DNA from: Halobacteriovorax marinus SJ
GTDB lineage: Bacteria > Bdellovibrionota > Bacteriovoracia > Bacteriovoracales > Bacteriovoracaceae
DNA length: 64,000 nt
Reading direction: 5' to 3'
Assembly (NCBI RefSeq): GCF_000210915.2
Contig: NC_016620.1
Coordinates: 2,666,001-2,730,000 of the forward strand
Part shown: positions 25,600 to 34,346 of the stretch, piece by piece
Layout of the letters: each line of letters starts with the position of its first letter
Position numbering within the stretch: position 1 is the first letter of the stretch
Translations under genes and position numbers: made by a program
The notes under the pieces: model-generated
Told to the model about the DNA's origin: nothing
Database searches by the model: none
Seen by the model: the letters and a program-made list of their open reading frames with translations, nothing else

Positions 25600-26433
25600 A
25601 TGAAAGTTAAATCAATACTTCTACTTACACTGCTCATAGCTGTGAGCTGCGGGAAGAAAGAGCCCGATCAAAGCTACATCATTCATGATGAGAGATCCTC
25701 TATTGAATCAGTGAGTGTGACTGATGGAAGTTCAAGCGCACAGGACAACTTATCCAAGCAAGAAGTAAGTGAACTTCTAAAAGACATTACATTTGGTGAA
25801 GATAGTTGTACCAAGAATAACATCCTAAGAGATGTACTTCTTCTAGAGTCAAAGATTCAAACTCTAGGTGGCAATATCTTGGATCTAGAAAACTACAAGC
25901 ACGACGAAGTCGACTTTCAAAGATTTCTAGTTGACTCTGGAGCACAGGCCACAAATGCCATTGCGATCTCAAGAGCAGGTTCGACTCAAACAATGAAGTC
26001 TTGCAATATTTCTAATATGATTCCACCTAAGTCTTGTTGGTATAGAAGCCTTAGCCTTGCCCTACTTAAAGAAGAAATTGAAGATCAAACTGGAATATCG
26101 ACAACTTTAACAAGTCACTACAGAGGCTCATGCTATAACGAAAAGTTAGGAGGAGCAAAAGAGAGTGATCACATCTCCGCCAAGGCGATGGATATTTCAA
26201 TGGGTAGCCAAGAGAACCGCTACGCCATTGAGAAATTTGTTTGCGATAATTTATGGAAAGAAAATTACTTTATTCAAGATGAATCGAATAAGCTCTCAAA
26301 TATTTCTATTGGGCTAGGACAAACATATATTCATCTAGGACTTGAGAGTAATCATGGTAGAAGGCATTGGATATATAACGATTACGCCAAGAAGAACTCT
26401 ATGCCTTCGACTTGTTGGAAAGTTAAGATATAA
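25600..26433 (+). CDS. M15-type peptidase lipoprotein
   Basis: A lipoprotein signal ends at IAVSC (Cys17). The C-terminal domain fits peptidase family M15 (D-Ala-D-Ala carboxypeptidase/endopeptidase-like): a substrate-loop Arg (TSHYRGSCYNEKLGGA), zinc ligands His191 and Asp198 (SDHISAKAMDI), and His245 (YIHLGLE) followed by GRRHW. Such enzymes cut peptidoglycan crosslinks or stem peptides. Cysteine pairs suggest disulfides. The N-terminal 110 residues are unrecognised, acidic and probably a spacer. There is no Shine-Dalgarno; two overlapping TAGAAT boxes (25585-25595) lie immediately upstream. Confidence 0.78.
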   Translation: MKVKSILLLTLLIAVSCGKKEPDQSYIIHDERSSIESVSVTDGSSSAQDNLSKQEVSELLKDITFGEDSCTKNNILRDVLLLESKIQTLGGNILDLENYKHDEVDFQRFLVDSGAQATNAIAISRAGSTQTMKSCNISNMIPPKSCWYRSLSLALLKEEIEDQTGISTTLTSHYRGSCYNEKLGGAKESDHISAKAMDISMGSQENRYAIEKFVCDNLWKENYFIQDESNKLSNISIGLGQTYIHLGLESNHGRRHWIYNDYAKKNSMPSTCWKVKI

Positions 26434-26489
26434 AATTATTTTATATAAACCATGACAACTATTAATTATATTTTACACCCTCTAACCGC

Positions 26490-26495
26490 TATAAT
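26490..26495 (+). promoter_or_regulatory. -10 box of the aromatic amino-acid operon
   Basis: A perfect TATAAT predicts a start near 26502 and a leader of about 85 bases containing GGGCGGGG. No good -35 is visible at the usual distance, and I see no attenuator-type leader peptide. Confidence 0.4.
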
Positions 26496-26587
26496 AGCTA
26501 GACAATGGGCGGGGAAGAGATTTTAGCCTTGATAATATACTAAAGAAAACTATAGTAAGTAGATTGAATACAGATAGCGGAGAAATT

Positions 26588-27679
26588 ATGGACTTTTTAC
26601 CTTTAAACAAATGGCTACCAAACCTTAAAAGGCCTTTGGTGATTGCAGGCCCTTGCTCTGCTGAAAGTCATGACCAAATGCTATCGACAGCAAGGGAAAT
26701 TGCTAAAATACCAGACGTAAGAATATTTAGAGCAGGAATTTGGAAGCCAAGAACAAGACCTAATTGTTTTGAAGGTGTTGGTGAAGAAGGACTAAAGTGG
26801 CTCTCTGATGTTAAGGCCGAGACAGGTCTACTTACAACTACAGAAGTTGCAAATACTCAACACGTAGAACTTGCTCTTAAGCATGGAGTTGATATTCTAT
26901 GGATTGGTGCTCGTACGACAGTTTCTCCATTTGCAGTTCAAGAAATTGCCGATGCACTTAAAGGGACTAATATCCCCGTTATGGTAAAAAATCCAGTTAA
27001 CCAAGATCTGGCCCTTTGGATTGGAGCGCTAGAAAGAATTGCTGGTTCAGGAATTAATAAAATTGCGGCCATTCATAGAGGTTTTTCAACTGGAGATACT
27101 TCAAAGTATAGAAACCTCCCTCTTTGGAAAATTCCAATCGAACTTAAGAGTAAGTTTCAAGATCTTCCAATCATTTGTGACCCAAGTCATATCGCAGGAA
27201 AAAGAGACCTTATAGCTTATGTATGTCAAAAGGCCATGGATGCTGATATGGAAGGTCTAATGGTAGAGACTCATATCGATCCAACAAAAGCACTCTCGGA
27301 CGCTGCTCAACAAGTAACTCCAGAAGCTCTTGGAGCTATCATCGAAGGACTTTCACTTAGAACTGAGTTTGGAGTCGATAGAACATTTGAACAAGAACTA
27401 GATGCCTTACGAGGACAAGTTGATAGAGTTGATCAAGAAATTTTAGAGGCCTTAAAAACTCGAACTGAAATTATCAAGAAGATTGGTGAAGCCAAGAAAG
27501 AAAAGAATATCATGCCTCTTCAAATTCAGAGAATGGATGAACTTATGAAGAAGAGAATCGACCTTGGTAAAGACTTAGGTCTAACTGAAACATTTGTAAA
27601 AGATATTTATGACACTATTCACAGTGAAAGTGTGAGAATTCAAAGCCAAATTGTTAATGACTTTGACAGCAAAAAATAA
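26588..27679 (+). CDS. Bifunctional DAHP synthase / chorismate mutase
   Basis: The first half (about 1-265) is a class I-beta (KDO8PS-like) 3-deoxy-D-arabino-heptulosonate 7-phosphate synthase: GPCSAES, RAGIWKPRTRP, then KNPV, HRGFS and DPSH motifs. The C-terminal 90 residues are an AroQ-type chorismate mutase (LRGQVDRVDQEILEAL, then KIGEAKKEKN). The fusion makes the first step of the shikimate pathway and the branch to prephenate, and the mutase domain often gives feedback control. An upstream in-frame TTG at 26564 exists, but GGAG stands six bases from the ATG at 26588, so that is the start (363 residues). First gene of the operon. Confidence 0.93.
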   Translation: MDFLPLNKWLPNLKRPLVIAGPCSAESHDQMLSTAREIAKIPDVRIFRAGIWKPRTRPNCFEGVGEEGLKWLSDVKAETGLLTTTEVANTQHVELALKHGVDILWIGARTTVSPFAVQEIADALKGTNIPVMVKNPVNQDLALWIGALERIAGSGINKIAAIHRGFSTGDTSKYRNLPLWKIPIELKSKFQDLPIICDPSHIAGKRDLIAYVCQKAMDADMEGLMVETHIDPTKALSDAAQQVTPEALGAIIEGLSLRTEFGVDRTFEQELDALRGQVDRVDQEILEALKTRTEIIKKIGEAKKEKNIMPLQIQRMDELMKKRIDLGKDLGLTETFVKDIYDTIHSESVRIQSQIVNDFDSKK

Positions 27680-27694
27680 AAACTTGTGTATAAT
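27663..27694 (+). promoter_or_regulatory. Internal promoter predicting a leaderless mRNA (aminotransferase)
   Basis: TTGACA (27663-27668) and TATAAT (27689-27694) are both perfect, but the spacer is 20 bases. Six bases separate TATAAT from the ATG at 27701, and no Shine-Dalgarno exists. The box overlaps the end of the DAHP synthase gene, so the later operon genes may be expressed on their own. Confidence 0.5.
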
Positions 27695-27700
27695 AAACAC

Positions 27701-28858
27701 ATGGAAAATTCGAATAGAGTAAAAAGCATTGAACCATCAAAAAGTATTTCTCTCTCAGCAAAGATAGCAGAGCTAAAAGAGCAGGGAGAGGATATCATAG
27801 GCCTAAATGTTGGAGAGCCTGACTTTGCAACACCTGCTCCTATAATAGAAGCTACAATCAAGGCCCTAAAAGAAAATAAAACCCGTTACTCCCTAGTCCA
27901 AGGACTAGATCAATTAAGAGATGGTATCGCCTACTATCTCAATAAGAAATATAATTTAAATGCAAATAAAGACCATATTCTTTTAGGAAATGGTTCTAAG
28001 CATATCTTATACCTCATTTTTCAAACACTCCTTAACGATGGTGACGAAGTTATTATCCCCTCTCCTTATTGGGTAACATTTCCAGAATCAGTCAAACTCG
28101 CTGGAGGAGTTCCAAAGTTTGTTGAAACATTGGATAACTTCCAACTCGATTTAAATGCAATTGAGAGTGCGATCACTGATAAGACAAAGGTCATCTTAAT
28201 TAATACCCCTAATAATCCAACAGGTGCTGTATATAATGAAGAGAGCTTAAATAAAGTTGTAGAGCTTGCTGTTAAATATGATTTAAAGATAGTCTCTGAT
28301 GAAGCCTACGAAATTCTTACTTACAATAAAGTAAAGCACGTCAATATATCCTCTCTAAGTGAAGAGGCATTCAATAGAACGCTCACGGTACAATCATTCT
28401 CAAAGAGTTTTTGTATGACAGGCTTTAGAATCGGATACCTCTGTGCAGAGAAATCATTTATTGATGATGTAAATAAATTACAAGGTCACTTATCTGGTAA
28501 TAATTGTACCTTTGCTCAATACGGTGCTCTAGAGGCGCTAAGGCTAGATGCTGGACTCATAAGAATTTTAACAAAAGAGCTAGAATCTAGAATGAAGCTG
28601 GCCCACCAACTCTTTAGCGAGTTCTTCCCAATAGAAAAGCCAGATGGAGCATTCTATCTCTTTCCAAATGTAACGGAGACAATTGAGAAATTAGGTCTTA
28701 AAAACTCTGAGGAATTGTCTCTCTACATCTTAGAAAAGGCCAAAGTTGCTATTCTCCCAGGTATTGCCTTTGGAAAAGAAAATCATTTAAGAATCTCATT
28801 TGCTCAAAGTAGAGAAGAAATTATTGAAGCCCATAAAAGGATGAAAGAAGTTTTATGA
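27701..28858 (+). CDS. Class I PLP aminotransferase (aspartate/prephenate type)
   Basis: This 385-residue fold-type I aminotransferase has the family pattern: LNVGEPDFATPAPI, RYSLVQGLDQLRD, the PNNPTGAVYN loop, SDEAYEIL, and the PLP lysine in SFSKSFCMTGFRIGY; the C-terminal R in LRISFAQS binds the alpha-carboxylate. The position between chorismate mutase and prephenate dehydrogenase suggests transamination of phenylpyruvate, hydroxyphenylpyruvate or prephenate. A GTG at 27686 is in frame, but the promoter box covers it; 27701 is preferred. The stop overlaps tyrA (ATGA). Confidence 0.9.
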   Translation: MENSNRVKSIEPSKSISLSAKIAELKEQGEDIIGLNVGEPDFATPAPIIEATIKALKENKTRYSLVQGLDQLRDGIAYYLNKKYNLNANKDHILLGNGSKHILYLIFQTLLNDGDEVIIPSPYWVTFPESVKLAGGVPKFVETLDNFQLDLNAIESAITDKTKVILINTPNNPTGAVYNEESLNKVVELAVKYDLKIVSDEAYEILTYNKVKHVNISSLSEEAFNRTLTVQSFSKSFCMTGFRIGYLCAEKSFIDDVNKLQGHLSGNNCTFAQYGALEALRLDAGLIRILTKELESRMKLAHQLFSEFFPIEKPDGAFYLFPNVTETIEKLGLKNSEELSLYILEKAKVAILPGIAFGKENHLRISFAQSREEIIEAHKRMKEVL

Positions 28859-29583
28859 AAGTAGGAATTATCGGTTTCGGTAGGCTTGGTAAGCTGTTAA
28901 CTAAGAATCTATCAAAAGATGCCACCACTATTTGCTACGATATAAATATCTCCAAAGAAGAAGTAGAGAGCCTTGGCTCAAAGGTTGGGACTTTAGAAGA
29001 AGTTTGTAAAAGTACTATTCTTATCCTTTGTGTTCCCATTTCAGCAATTGAGTCAATTGCCGATCAAATAGCACCACTCGTTTCAAAAGAAACTTTAGTT
29101 GTAGATGTTTGTTCAGTAAAAATTCACCCGATGAAAATTTTAGAAGAGAAGTTGCCACAGGATACTCAAATTCTTGGAACTCATCCTATGTTTGGTCCAG
29201 ACTCTGCGGCCAAAAGTCTTTATGGATGTAAAATCGTTCTGTGCCAACAGCGAGTGAGCGATGAGAGATATAGAAATATAAAAGGTTATTTAGAGTCACA
29301 CGGTCTTAAAGTTATTGAGGCGACAGCTGATGAGCATGATCAACAAATAGCTAATACCTTAATCCTCACTCATACCATTGGTAGAACACTTATGGAGATG
29401 AATGCCACAGAAATGGAAATAGATACAAAAGGATATCGCAGACTCTTAAAAATTTTAGAGACTGTTGAAAATGATAGTGTTCAACTTTTCAAAGATATGA
29501 ATAAATACAATCCTCACGCAAAAAACATGCGCACTTCCCTATCGAGCGCTCTTGAAGAAACATTGGCGAGTGTCCAGTCGTGA
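28855..29583 (+). CDS. tyrA: Prephenate/arogenate dehydrogenase
   Basis: This 242-residue protein has an N-terminal NAD(P) Rossmann fold (VGIIGFGRLGKLLTKNL) and a helical C-terminal dimerisation domain. LGTHPMFGPDSA holds the conserved catalytic His and active-site loop of TyrA, which oxidatively decarboxylates prephenate or arogenate toward tyrosine. There is no fused ACT or chorismate mutase domain. It starts at ATG overlapping the aminotransferase stop and ends overlapping the GTG start of pheA, so the genes are coupled. Confidence 0.9.
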   Translation: MKVGIIGFGRLGKLLTKNLSKDATTICYDINISKEEVESLGSKVGTLEEVCKSTILILCVPISAIESIADQIAPLVSKETLVVDVCSVKIHPMKILEEKLPQDTQILGTHPMFGPDSAAKSLYGCKIVLCQQRVSDERYRNIKGYLESHGLKVIEATADEHDQQIANTLILTHTIGRTLMEMNATEMEIDTKGYRRLLKILETVENDSVQLFKDMNKYNPHAKNMRTSLSSALEETLASVQS

Positions 29584-30401
29584 AAGTAGCTTTTCAAGGA
29601 AAAAAAGGTGCCTATAGTGAAATGGCCATTAGAGAGTACTTCAAAAAGGATGTAGAGCCCAAAGGCTTTGATCTCAGTGAAGAAGTTTGTAACGCTCTTG
29701 AAGATGATGACGTGGCCATTGGTGTACTTCCAGTTGAAAATAGTATTGTTGGAAATGTCGCAGTAAATGTAGACCTATTACTTAAACACCACTTCTTTAT
29801 TATTGGAGAAATCTATCTTCCCATTAATCACTGTCTACTGGCAAAGAAGGGAGTAAAGCTCAAAGATATAAAGTATGTTAAATCTCATCCTATCGCACTT
29901 GCACAATGCCATGATTTTCTAACTAAGAATAAAATTAAGGGTATTCCTGAATTTGATACTGCTGGATCAAGTGAGCTACTTTCTAAAAGTAATATTTTAG
30001 ATGAGGCCACAATAAGTTCCTCACTAAGTGCACAGTACTATGATTTAGAAATCATCAGTGAAGATATTCAAAAGGTGAATACAAACTTCACTCGCTTTGT
30101 AGTATTTGTAAAAGAGAAAAATATCCCAGAGGGACTTAAGCTAGAAAAGACAAGTATTGCTTTTTCCACTAATCACAAGCCTGGTGCACTTCTTGGATGT
30201 CTGCAAGAGTTTGCAACCTTTGGACTGAATTTAACGAAGATTGAATCGCGCCCTATTCCCGAGAATCCTTTTATGTACACATTCTTTGTAGATTTCCTAG
30301 GCTCTATTCACGATGATAAAGTGAGAGACTGTCTGGTTAAGCTCAAAGATCACACGAGCTCAATAAAAATCTTAGGAAGTTACCCTAAGGCGAAATTCTA
30401 A
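29580..30401 (+). CDS. pheA: Prephenate dehydratase
   Basis: This 273-residue enzyme turns prephenate into phenylpyruvate. The catalytic domain starts VAFQGKKGAYSEMAI and ends with the TRF motif (NFTRFVVF), and a C-terminal ACT domain (about 195-270, TSIAFSTNHKPGALLGCL ... NLTKIESRP) with the ESRP signature binds phenylalanine for feedback. It has no chorismate mutase domain because that function is on the DAHP synthase fusion. The start is GTG overlapping the tyrA stop. It is the last operon gene, converging with yciB by 4 bases. Confidence 0.94.
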   Translation: MKVAFQGKKGAYSEMAIREYFKKDVEPKGFDLSEEVCNALEDDDVAIGVLPVENSIVGNVAVNVDLLLKHHFFIIGEIYLPINHCLLAKKGVKLKDIKYVKSHPIALAQCHDFLTKNKIKGIPEFDTAGSSELLSKSNILDEATISSSLSAQYYDLEIISEDIQKVNTNFTRFVVFVKEKNIPEGLKLEKTSIAFSTNHKPGALLGCLQEFATFGLNLTKIESRPIPENPFMYTFFVDFLGSIHDDKVRDCLVKLKDHTSSIKILGSYPKAKF

Positions 30402-31000
30402 GGTTTAGTTGAAGTGAGAACTTCTTTTTCTCGCTTGGCTCTAGCATAGTCTTTCGCCAACTTTCTGCTCCAAAAGATTTCGAAAATATAGAAGACTCCA
30501 AAGAGTATGTAATTGCCAATCGTTTTGAAAAAGATCCAAGTATCGACACTCTCAAAGATTGCAACATAGGCCATAAAGAGACCTGTTACAAAGAAGTAAT
30601 ATGTTAAATGCCTCTCCATCGAAGTCACGAAGAAAAGTGGAGGCTTGGACTTTAAAGGTAATCCCTCTAGAAATTCTTCTAGTAAACCTCTCCCAACTTT
30701 TATTCTATAAAACATAAAGCTAGAGATACCAATACCTGTGAGAGCCGGCTGTAATCGAAACCATACACCTTCCTCACCTAATAGGCTCAAACCACCTAAG
30801 AAAAGAATTAAGAAGAAATTTGCTTTTGAGATTGTATGTACGTGTTTAAATAAAATTTTCTCTGCTGCAATCTCAAGTATTGCCAGAGCAAGTCCACCTG
30901 TAATGGCCACGCGAACGGGGTAATATTCATCTAAATACCAATAAGCAATCGCTGGAAGAAATGAAATGAGAAAGAAGCTCTTAGAGAATTGTTTATCCAT
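30398..31000 (-). CDS. YciB/IspZ-like septation membrane protein
   Basis: This 200-residue protein has about five transmembrane helices and the YciB/IspZ outline: LLPAIAYW-like first helix (FLISFLPAIAYWYLDEYY), TISKANFFLILFLGGLSLL, the FMFYRI helix and the HLTYYFFVTGLFMAYVAI helix. YciB contributes to septum formation and envelope synthesis in enteric bacteria. The C-terminal tail (ARAKREKEVLTSTKP) is charged and cytoplasmic. There is no clear Shine-Dalgarno. Identification rests on topology and short motifs only. Confidence 0.65.
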   Translation of the reverse strand: MDKQFSKSFFLISFLPAIAYWYLDEYYPVRVAITGGLALAILEIAAEKILFKHVHTISKANFFLILFLGGLSLLGEEGVWFRLQPALTGIGISSFMFYRIKVGRGLLEEFLEGLPLKSKPPLFFVTSMERHLTYYFFVTGLFMAYVAIFESVDTWIFFKTIGNYILFGVFYIFEIFWSRKLAKDYARAKREKEVLTSTKP

Positions 31001-31035
31001 ATTTTAGAACTAACATGGATAAACTCTCTTTGTCA

Positions 31036-32022
31036 TTATCCTGCTTTCTTATAGTCGTCTTCTAAGTATTCAAGCTTAGCTTCACAGTACTCCAAATATT
31101 TTTTCTTTAAACTACTTGGGTCTAGAATTTCAACATGATCCTTAATACTTAGAATCCATTCAAAAAGCTCATCACAAGGCTCTACAGAGGCAGCCCATAT
31201 AAGATCACCATTTAAGTTAGTCGTGACATATGGATTACCTAAGAATTGATAGGCAGGTCTAAGATCCACCGATTCCGATGAGATTATCTTTAGAACAAGC
31301 CTCTCTTCTTGTCCCGTAATAGCTCGCACGGCAGAGATAAAGTCATTGATCTCTATAGAACTAAAATTGGGACAATAATTTGTATCAATATCTACATTTA
31401 TTTTCTTTATTTCTAATATATTAAAATAGATTAAACAGCGATCATTGCAGTCTTCGCCAACGAGACATAACTCTCCCTCAAGGAATACGGCCTTACGAGG
31501 AAAGAAATCTATAATGCGTTTATCATGAAGTTGAATATTCAAACAGAATTCCCTACTCATGGCCTCTTCTGTTTTTCTTAGAAAGTCCTTATGCTTTAAA
31601 TCTAAGTTTTCTAAAAGTTGAAATCTCTTCTCTTCATCGTCAATCGCTTTAAAAAGATCATGACCAGAGTATTCATTTTCAACTTCACACAATTTCAAAC
31701 TCAAGACTTCATGGTGAGCAGTTCCCTGCTCCTCTTGCATTTTTGGAAAGTGTGCCTGGAACGCAAGCCACTCTTTGAAAGTTAATTGCATTGAGATCAT
31801 CTGATCGGCCTTAACAGGATGAATATAATTTCTTCCAGCAACCTCAGATACTTCTACAAAGTAATTTAAGTTTTGTAAGAATGAGACAGCATCAGTGAAG
31901 AGGTTCTCATCTATTTCTGATAAATCTAAAAATTGTTTTAAAGGCATGGGCTCATTGAGGTTTTCCAGACATGTTAGAAATGTCCAAAATTGTTCCTTTA
32001 AAATCAGTGAGTTATTGTGCAT
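31036..32022 (-). CDS. WYL-domain transcriptional regulator-like protein
   Basis: This 328-residue protein has an N-terminal winged-helix-like part (LTCLENLNEPMPLKQFLDLSEID), a middle helical region, and a C-terminal WYL-type module. The module has the strand-rich IDFFPRKAVFLEGELCLVGEDCNDRCLIYFNILEIKKINV, where the Trp-Tyr-Leu triad is degenerate, then the WCX-like end with PYVTTNLNGDLIWAASV and LFEWILSIKDHVEILDPSSLKKKYLE. WYL proteins bind nucleic acid or nucleotides and act as regulators. SD AAGGA precedes the ATG. No obvious target is adjacent. Confidence 0.75.
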   Translation of the reverse strand: MHNNSLILKEQFWTFLTCLENLNEPMPLKQFLDLSEIDENLFTDAVSFLQNLNYFVEVSEVAGRNYIHPVKADQMISMQLTFKEWLAFQAHFPKMQEEQGTAHHEVLSLKLCEVENEYSGHDLFKAIDDEEKRFQLLENLDLKHKDFLRKTEEAMSREFCLNIQLHDKRIIDFFPRKAVFLEGELCLVGEDCNDRCLIYFNILEIKKINVDIDTNYCPNFSSIEINDFISAVRAITGQEERLVLKIISSESVDLRPAYQFLGNPYVTTNLNGDLIWAASVEPCDELFEWILSIKDHVEILDPSSLKKKYLEYCEAKLEYLEDDYKKAG

Positions 32023-32093
32023 TAACGTTTCCTTAATAAAAGATAATCTAAATAACTTACTTTTCTTGTCGGATATTTTCCCAAACCTCTTTA

Positions 32094-32122
32094 GTGATTT
32101 TTATTAAAAAAGAGTGCATAAT
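32094..32122 (+). promoter_or_regulatory. Possible leaderless promoter (hypothetical at 32129)
   Basis: GTGATT (32094-32099), 17 bases, CATAAT (32117-32122), then six bases and the ATG at 32129. Same geometry as at 18738 and 47237, but weaker hexamers. Confidence 0.4.
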
Positions 32123-32128
32123 AGGTCT

Positions 32129-32623
32129 ATGGCATCGAAATTACTGACAAAGTACCCTATTTTAATGGTTGGCCTCCTACTCATGGCCCTCTTTCTTTTT
32201 CAACTAAGAGATAAGGGAATTTTTCAATCTCGAAAAGAGAGTATGACTGCAAGCTCCTGTAAAGCGGTTAGAGTCATGCTTGATAAGAGAATACCTTCCA
32301 ATTGGAATTCAAAGTGCGAGGGGAATAACCTCGCCCTCTCCATTAATATGATGATTGAGCAGTCCAAATATAAGAGTTTTGAAAACCTACGTGCCATTAT
32401 GTACCGAGAACTGGCCAACGATCTTATCTTAACTGCTAAGAACTCACCGAGTGATAGTCTTGAGAGAACTGATATAGTTCGCGTTCGCCTGAATCACGAT
32501 AAGCTTGAGATTAATGCAATTACTGAGGGAAGGTTTATTGTTAAATTAGCGACAATTAAATCGAGTCAACTTATTAAAGAGCACCTAAAGGCCACTGTTC
32601 AAGTTAAAGAGAGTAAGAAATAA
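32129..32623 (+). CDS. Membrane-anchored protein, unknown function
   Basis: This 164-residue protein has one N-terminal transmembrane segment (about 9-25, YPILMVGLLLMALFLFQL) and a periplasmic domain with two cysteines (Cys43 region and KCEGNN), and a C-terminal alpha/beta segment. I recognise no family. An in-frame GTG at 32114 is possible; the ATG at 32129 is preferred because a -10-like CATAAT lies six bases upstream. The last 39 bases overlap, convergently, the end of the pseudouridine synthase gene. Confidence 0.6.
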   Translation: MASKLLTKYPILMVGLLLMALFLFQLRDKGIFQSRKESMTASSCKAVRVMLDKRIPSNWNSKCEGNNLALSINMMIEQSKYKSFENLRAIMYRELANDLILTAKNSPSDSLERTDIVRVRLNHDKLEINAITEGRFIVKLATIKSSQLIKEHLKATVQVKESKK

Positions 32624-33460
32624 ATCTGTGACCTCTGCCTTTGCACTAAATTGAATATCATCGACTTCAATTCTATATTCATATGCATGAAGAAAGAGTC
32701 TACTACTCTCACATCCACCATAGAGAGTATCACCAACTATAGGAAAGCCAATTTCACTTAACTGACAACGAATTTGATGACGAACTCCTTGTCCCAATTC
32801 AATCCTTATAAGAGAGAGACCTCGCTGCTCATTATATTCAACGAGAGAGGTCTTAATAGAAACTCTCTCTTCTCCTGAGCTGGCAGCACGCATTTGAGCT
32901 CCCTTCTTACCAAAGCTCTCCAAGTAATGACTGTGGACTCCCTCTTGATTAAATTCTCCTTCAACCACTGCGAGATACACCTTCTCTTTAACCATATGAT
33001 TAAAGTTTTGTCTGATACTCTCATAGATTGAATTCTTCTTTGCAAAAATCATAAGACCGCTAGTCTCTCTATCAATTCTATAGAGTAAATTGGACTCACC
33101 CCTCTTACTCTCATCTAAGAAAGCACTTAAGCAGAACTGATTTCTAAGAAAATTTACGACCGTATTTCTCTCGCTATAATTTAGAGGATGTCCGTGTATT
33201 CCATGCTGCTTATTAATAGCAATAAAATTATCATCTTCCTTTATAACCATCATTGACTCCCCTTCATAAGAAGGATTCACCCATTGATAATTTAATAAAT
33301 CGAGAGGTAAACTTAGCTCATCGCCTTTATTCACACCACGTTTTAAAAAATTTTTGCTTAGGAGCCTCTTTACTATAGATTTAGAAAAAGAGAGCTCCTT
33401 AGTTAGGAGCTCTTCAATCGAATTATATGAATTTAATGTACAGAATTTACTATCTTGCAT
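32585..33460 (-). CDS. RluA-family pseudouridine synthase
   Basis: This 291-residue enzyme isomerises uridine in RNA. It has an N-terminal S4-like segment (about 10-65, SFSKSIVKRLLSKNFLKRGVNKGDEL), then the catalytic RluA domain with YRIDRETSGLMIFAKK, where the Asp of the HRLD-like motif is the nucleophile; His is replaced by Tyr. Further motifs are GVRHQIRCQL and PIVGDTLYGG. Target (23S rRNA or tRNA) cannot be assigned. Its start overlaps the end of motB by 11 bases, so it is co-transcribed with motAB. Confidence 0.88.
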   Translation of the reverse strand: MQDSKFCTLNSYNSIEELLTKELSFSKSIVKRLLSKNFLKRGVNKGDELSLPLDLLNYQWVNPSYEGESMMVIKEDDNFIAINKQHGIHGHPLNYSERNTVVNFLRNQFCLSAFLDESKRGESNLLYRIDRETSGLMIFAKKNSIYESIRQNFNHMVKEKVYLAVVEGEFNQEGVHSHYLESFGKKGAQMRAASSGEERVSIKTSLVEYNEQRGLSLIRIELGQGVRHQIRCQLSEIGFPIVGDTLYGGCESSRLFLHAYEYRIEVDDIQFSAKAEVTDLFLTLFNLNSGL

Positions 33461-34316
33461 CGACCTTATGACCCTCAGTATTTAGATCTCTCTTTCTGAG
33501 GATAAAGTCAACTCGCCTAGAGGCCCTTTCAATTTCAGTCTGACTTCTCCCTGGAATATTCTCAGGTCTAATATCACCATAGAAGACTGTCGATATCTGA
33601 TCTGGCTTCACACCTCTTCTTATAAGTGATCTGGTTACAGCACTAGCTCGCGCTGCTGATAACTCAAAGGCGTCCATATTTTTACCATCTTCAGTTGAGA
33701 CTTCTCCTCTACTTGAATAACCTTGAACAAAGACAGACCAATCCTTATTTGTAAGTAAACGAACTAGTCTTGTATAAACTTCAATAGAAACTTGCTCATT
33801 TGCTATCCTAAGTGAACCGTATCTAAAGAGTATTTTATCTTTTACTTTAACCTTTATTCCCTCTGGCATTTCGTAGATATTTACAGAGTCAGAGAGGTTG
33901 TATTCATAGAGATCATTTTTCATAGTCTTTAATTCTTCGTCTGACTCTCTATTGATTTCATGCTTATCTAATATCCCCTCCATAGTGAGAAAATCAATTG
34001 GAAAAGGTCTAACAGGCTCTTGTGAGTCAATCATTGTAGGAGAATCATCAGGAGACTTTCCTCTTTGAATAACTTCACCGTGCTTTAAAACATTTCCACC
34101 AAAGGCATCTCTAATAGAACCTAGGGCCGCTTCATATTTTGCAGTTTCAGTTTTTGCAAATGAAAGAAGTAAAACAAAGAATGTCAGTAGTAGTGTTACA
34201 AGGTCAGAGAATGTGGCCATCCAACCGGGAAGACCGGGAGGACACTCAGGACATTTCGTTTCTTCGGCTTGAGGAGACTCTTCTCCTCCACCAATATTTT
34301 CAGCTTCTTCTGCCAT
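33450..34316 (-). CDS. motB: MotB, flagellar stator protein
   Basis: This 288-residue protein anchors the stator to peptidoglycan. A short cytoplasmic tail carries a CPEC pair, then one transmembrane helix with the proton-binding Asp38 in WMATFSDLVTLLLTFFVLLLSF-type sequence. The C-terminal OmpA-like domain (about 150-280) has VQGYSSRGEVS, ELSAARASAVTRSLIRRG and the RRVDFILR end. Co-transcribed with motA, 30 bases downstream. Confidence 0.95.
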   Translation of the reverse strand: MAEEAENIGGGEESPQAEETKCPECPPGLPGWMATFSDLVTLLLTFFVLLLSFAKTETAKYEAALGSIRDAFGGNVLKHGEVIQRGKSPDDSPTMIDSQEPVRPFPIDFLTMEGILDKHEINRESDEELKTMKNDLYEYNLSDSVNIYEMPEGIKVKVKDKILFRYGSLRIANEQVSIEVYTRLVRLLTNKDWSVFVQGYSSRGEVSTEDGKNMDAFELSAARASAVTRSLIRRGVKPDQISTVFYGDIRPENIPGRSQTEIERASRRVDFILRKRDLNTEGHKVDAR

Positions 34317-34346
34317 AAAATTCCTCGTCTTCCATAACGATTATTC

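Noticed and set aside
26564-26587. TTG start for the DAHP synthase/chorismate mutase
   Set aside because: GGAG is six bases before the ATG at 26588 and the family's N-terminus fits the shorter form.
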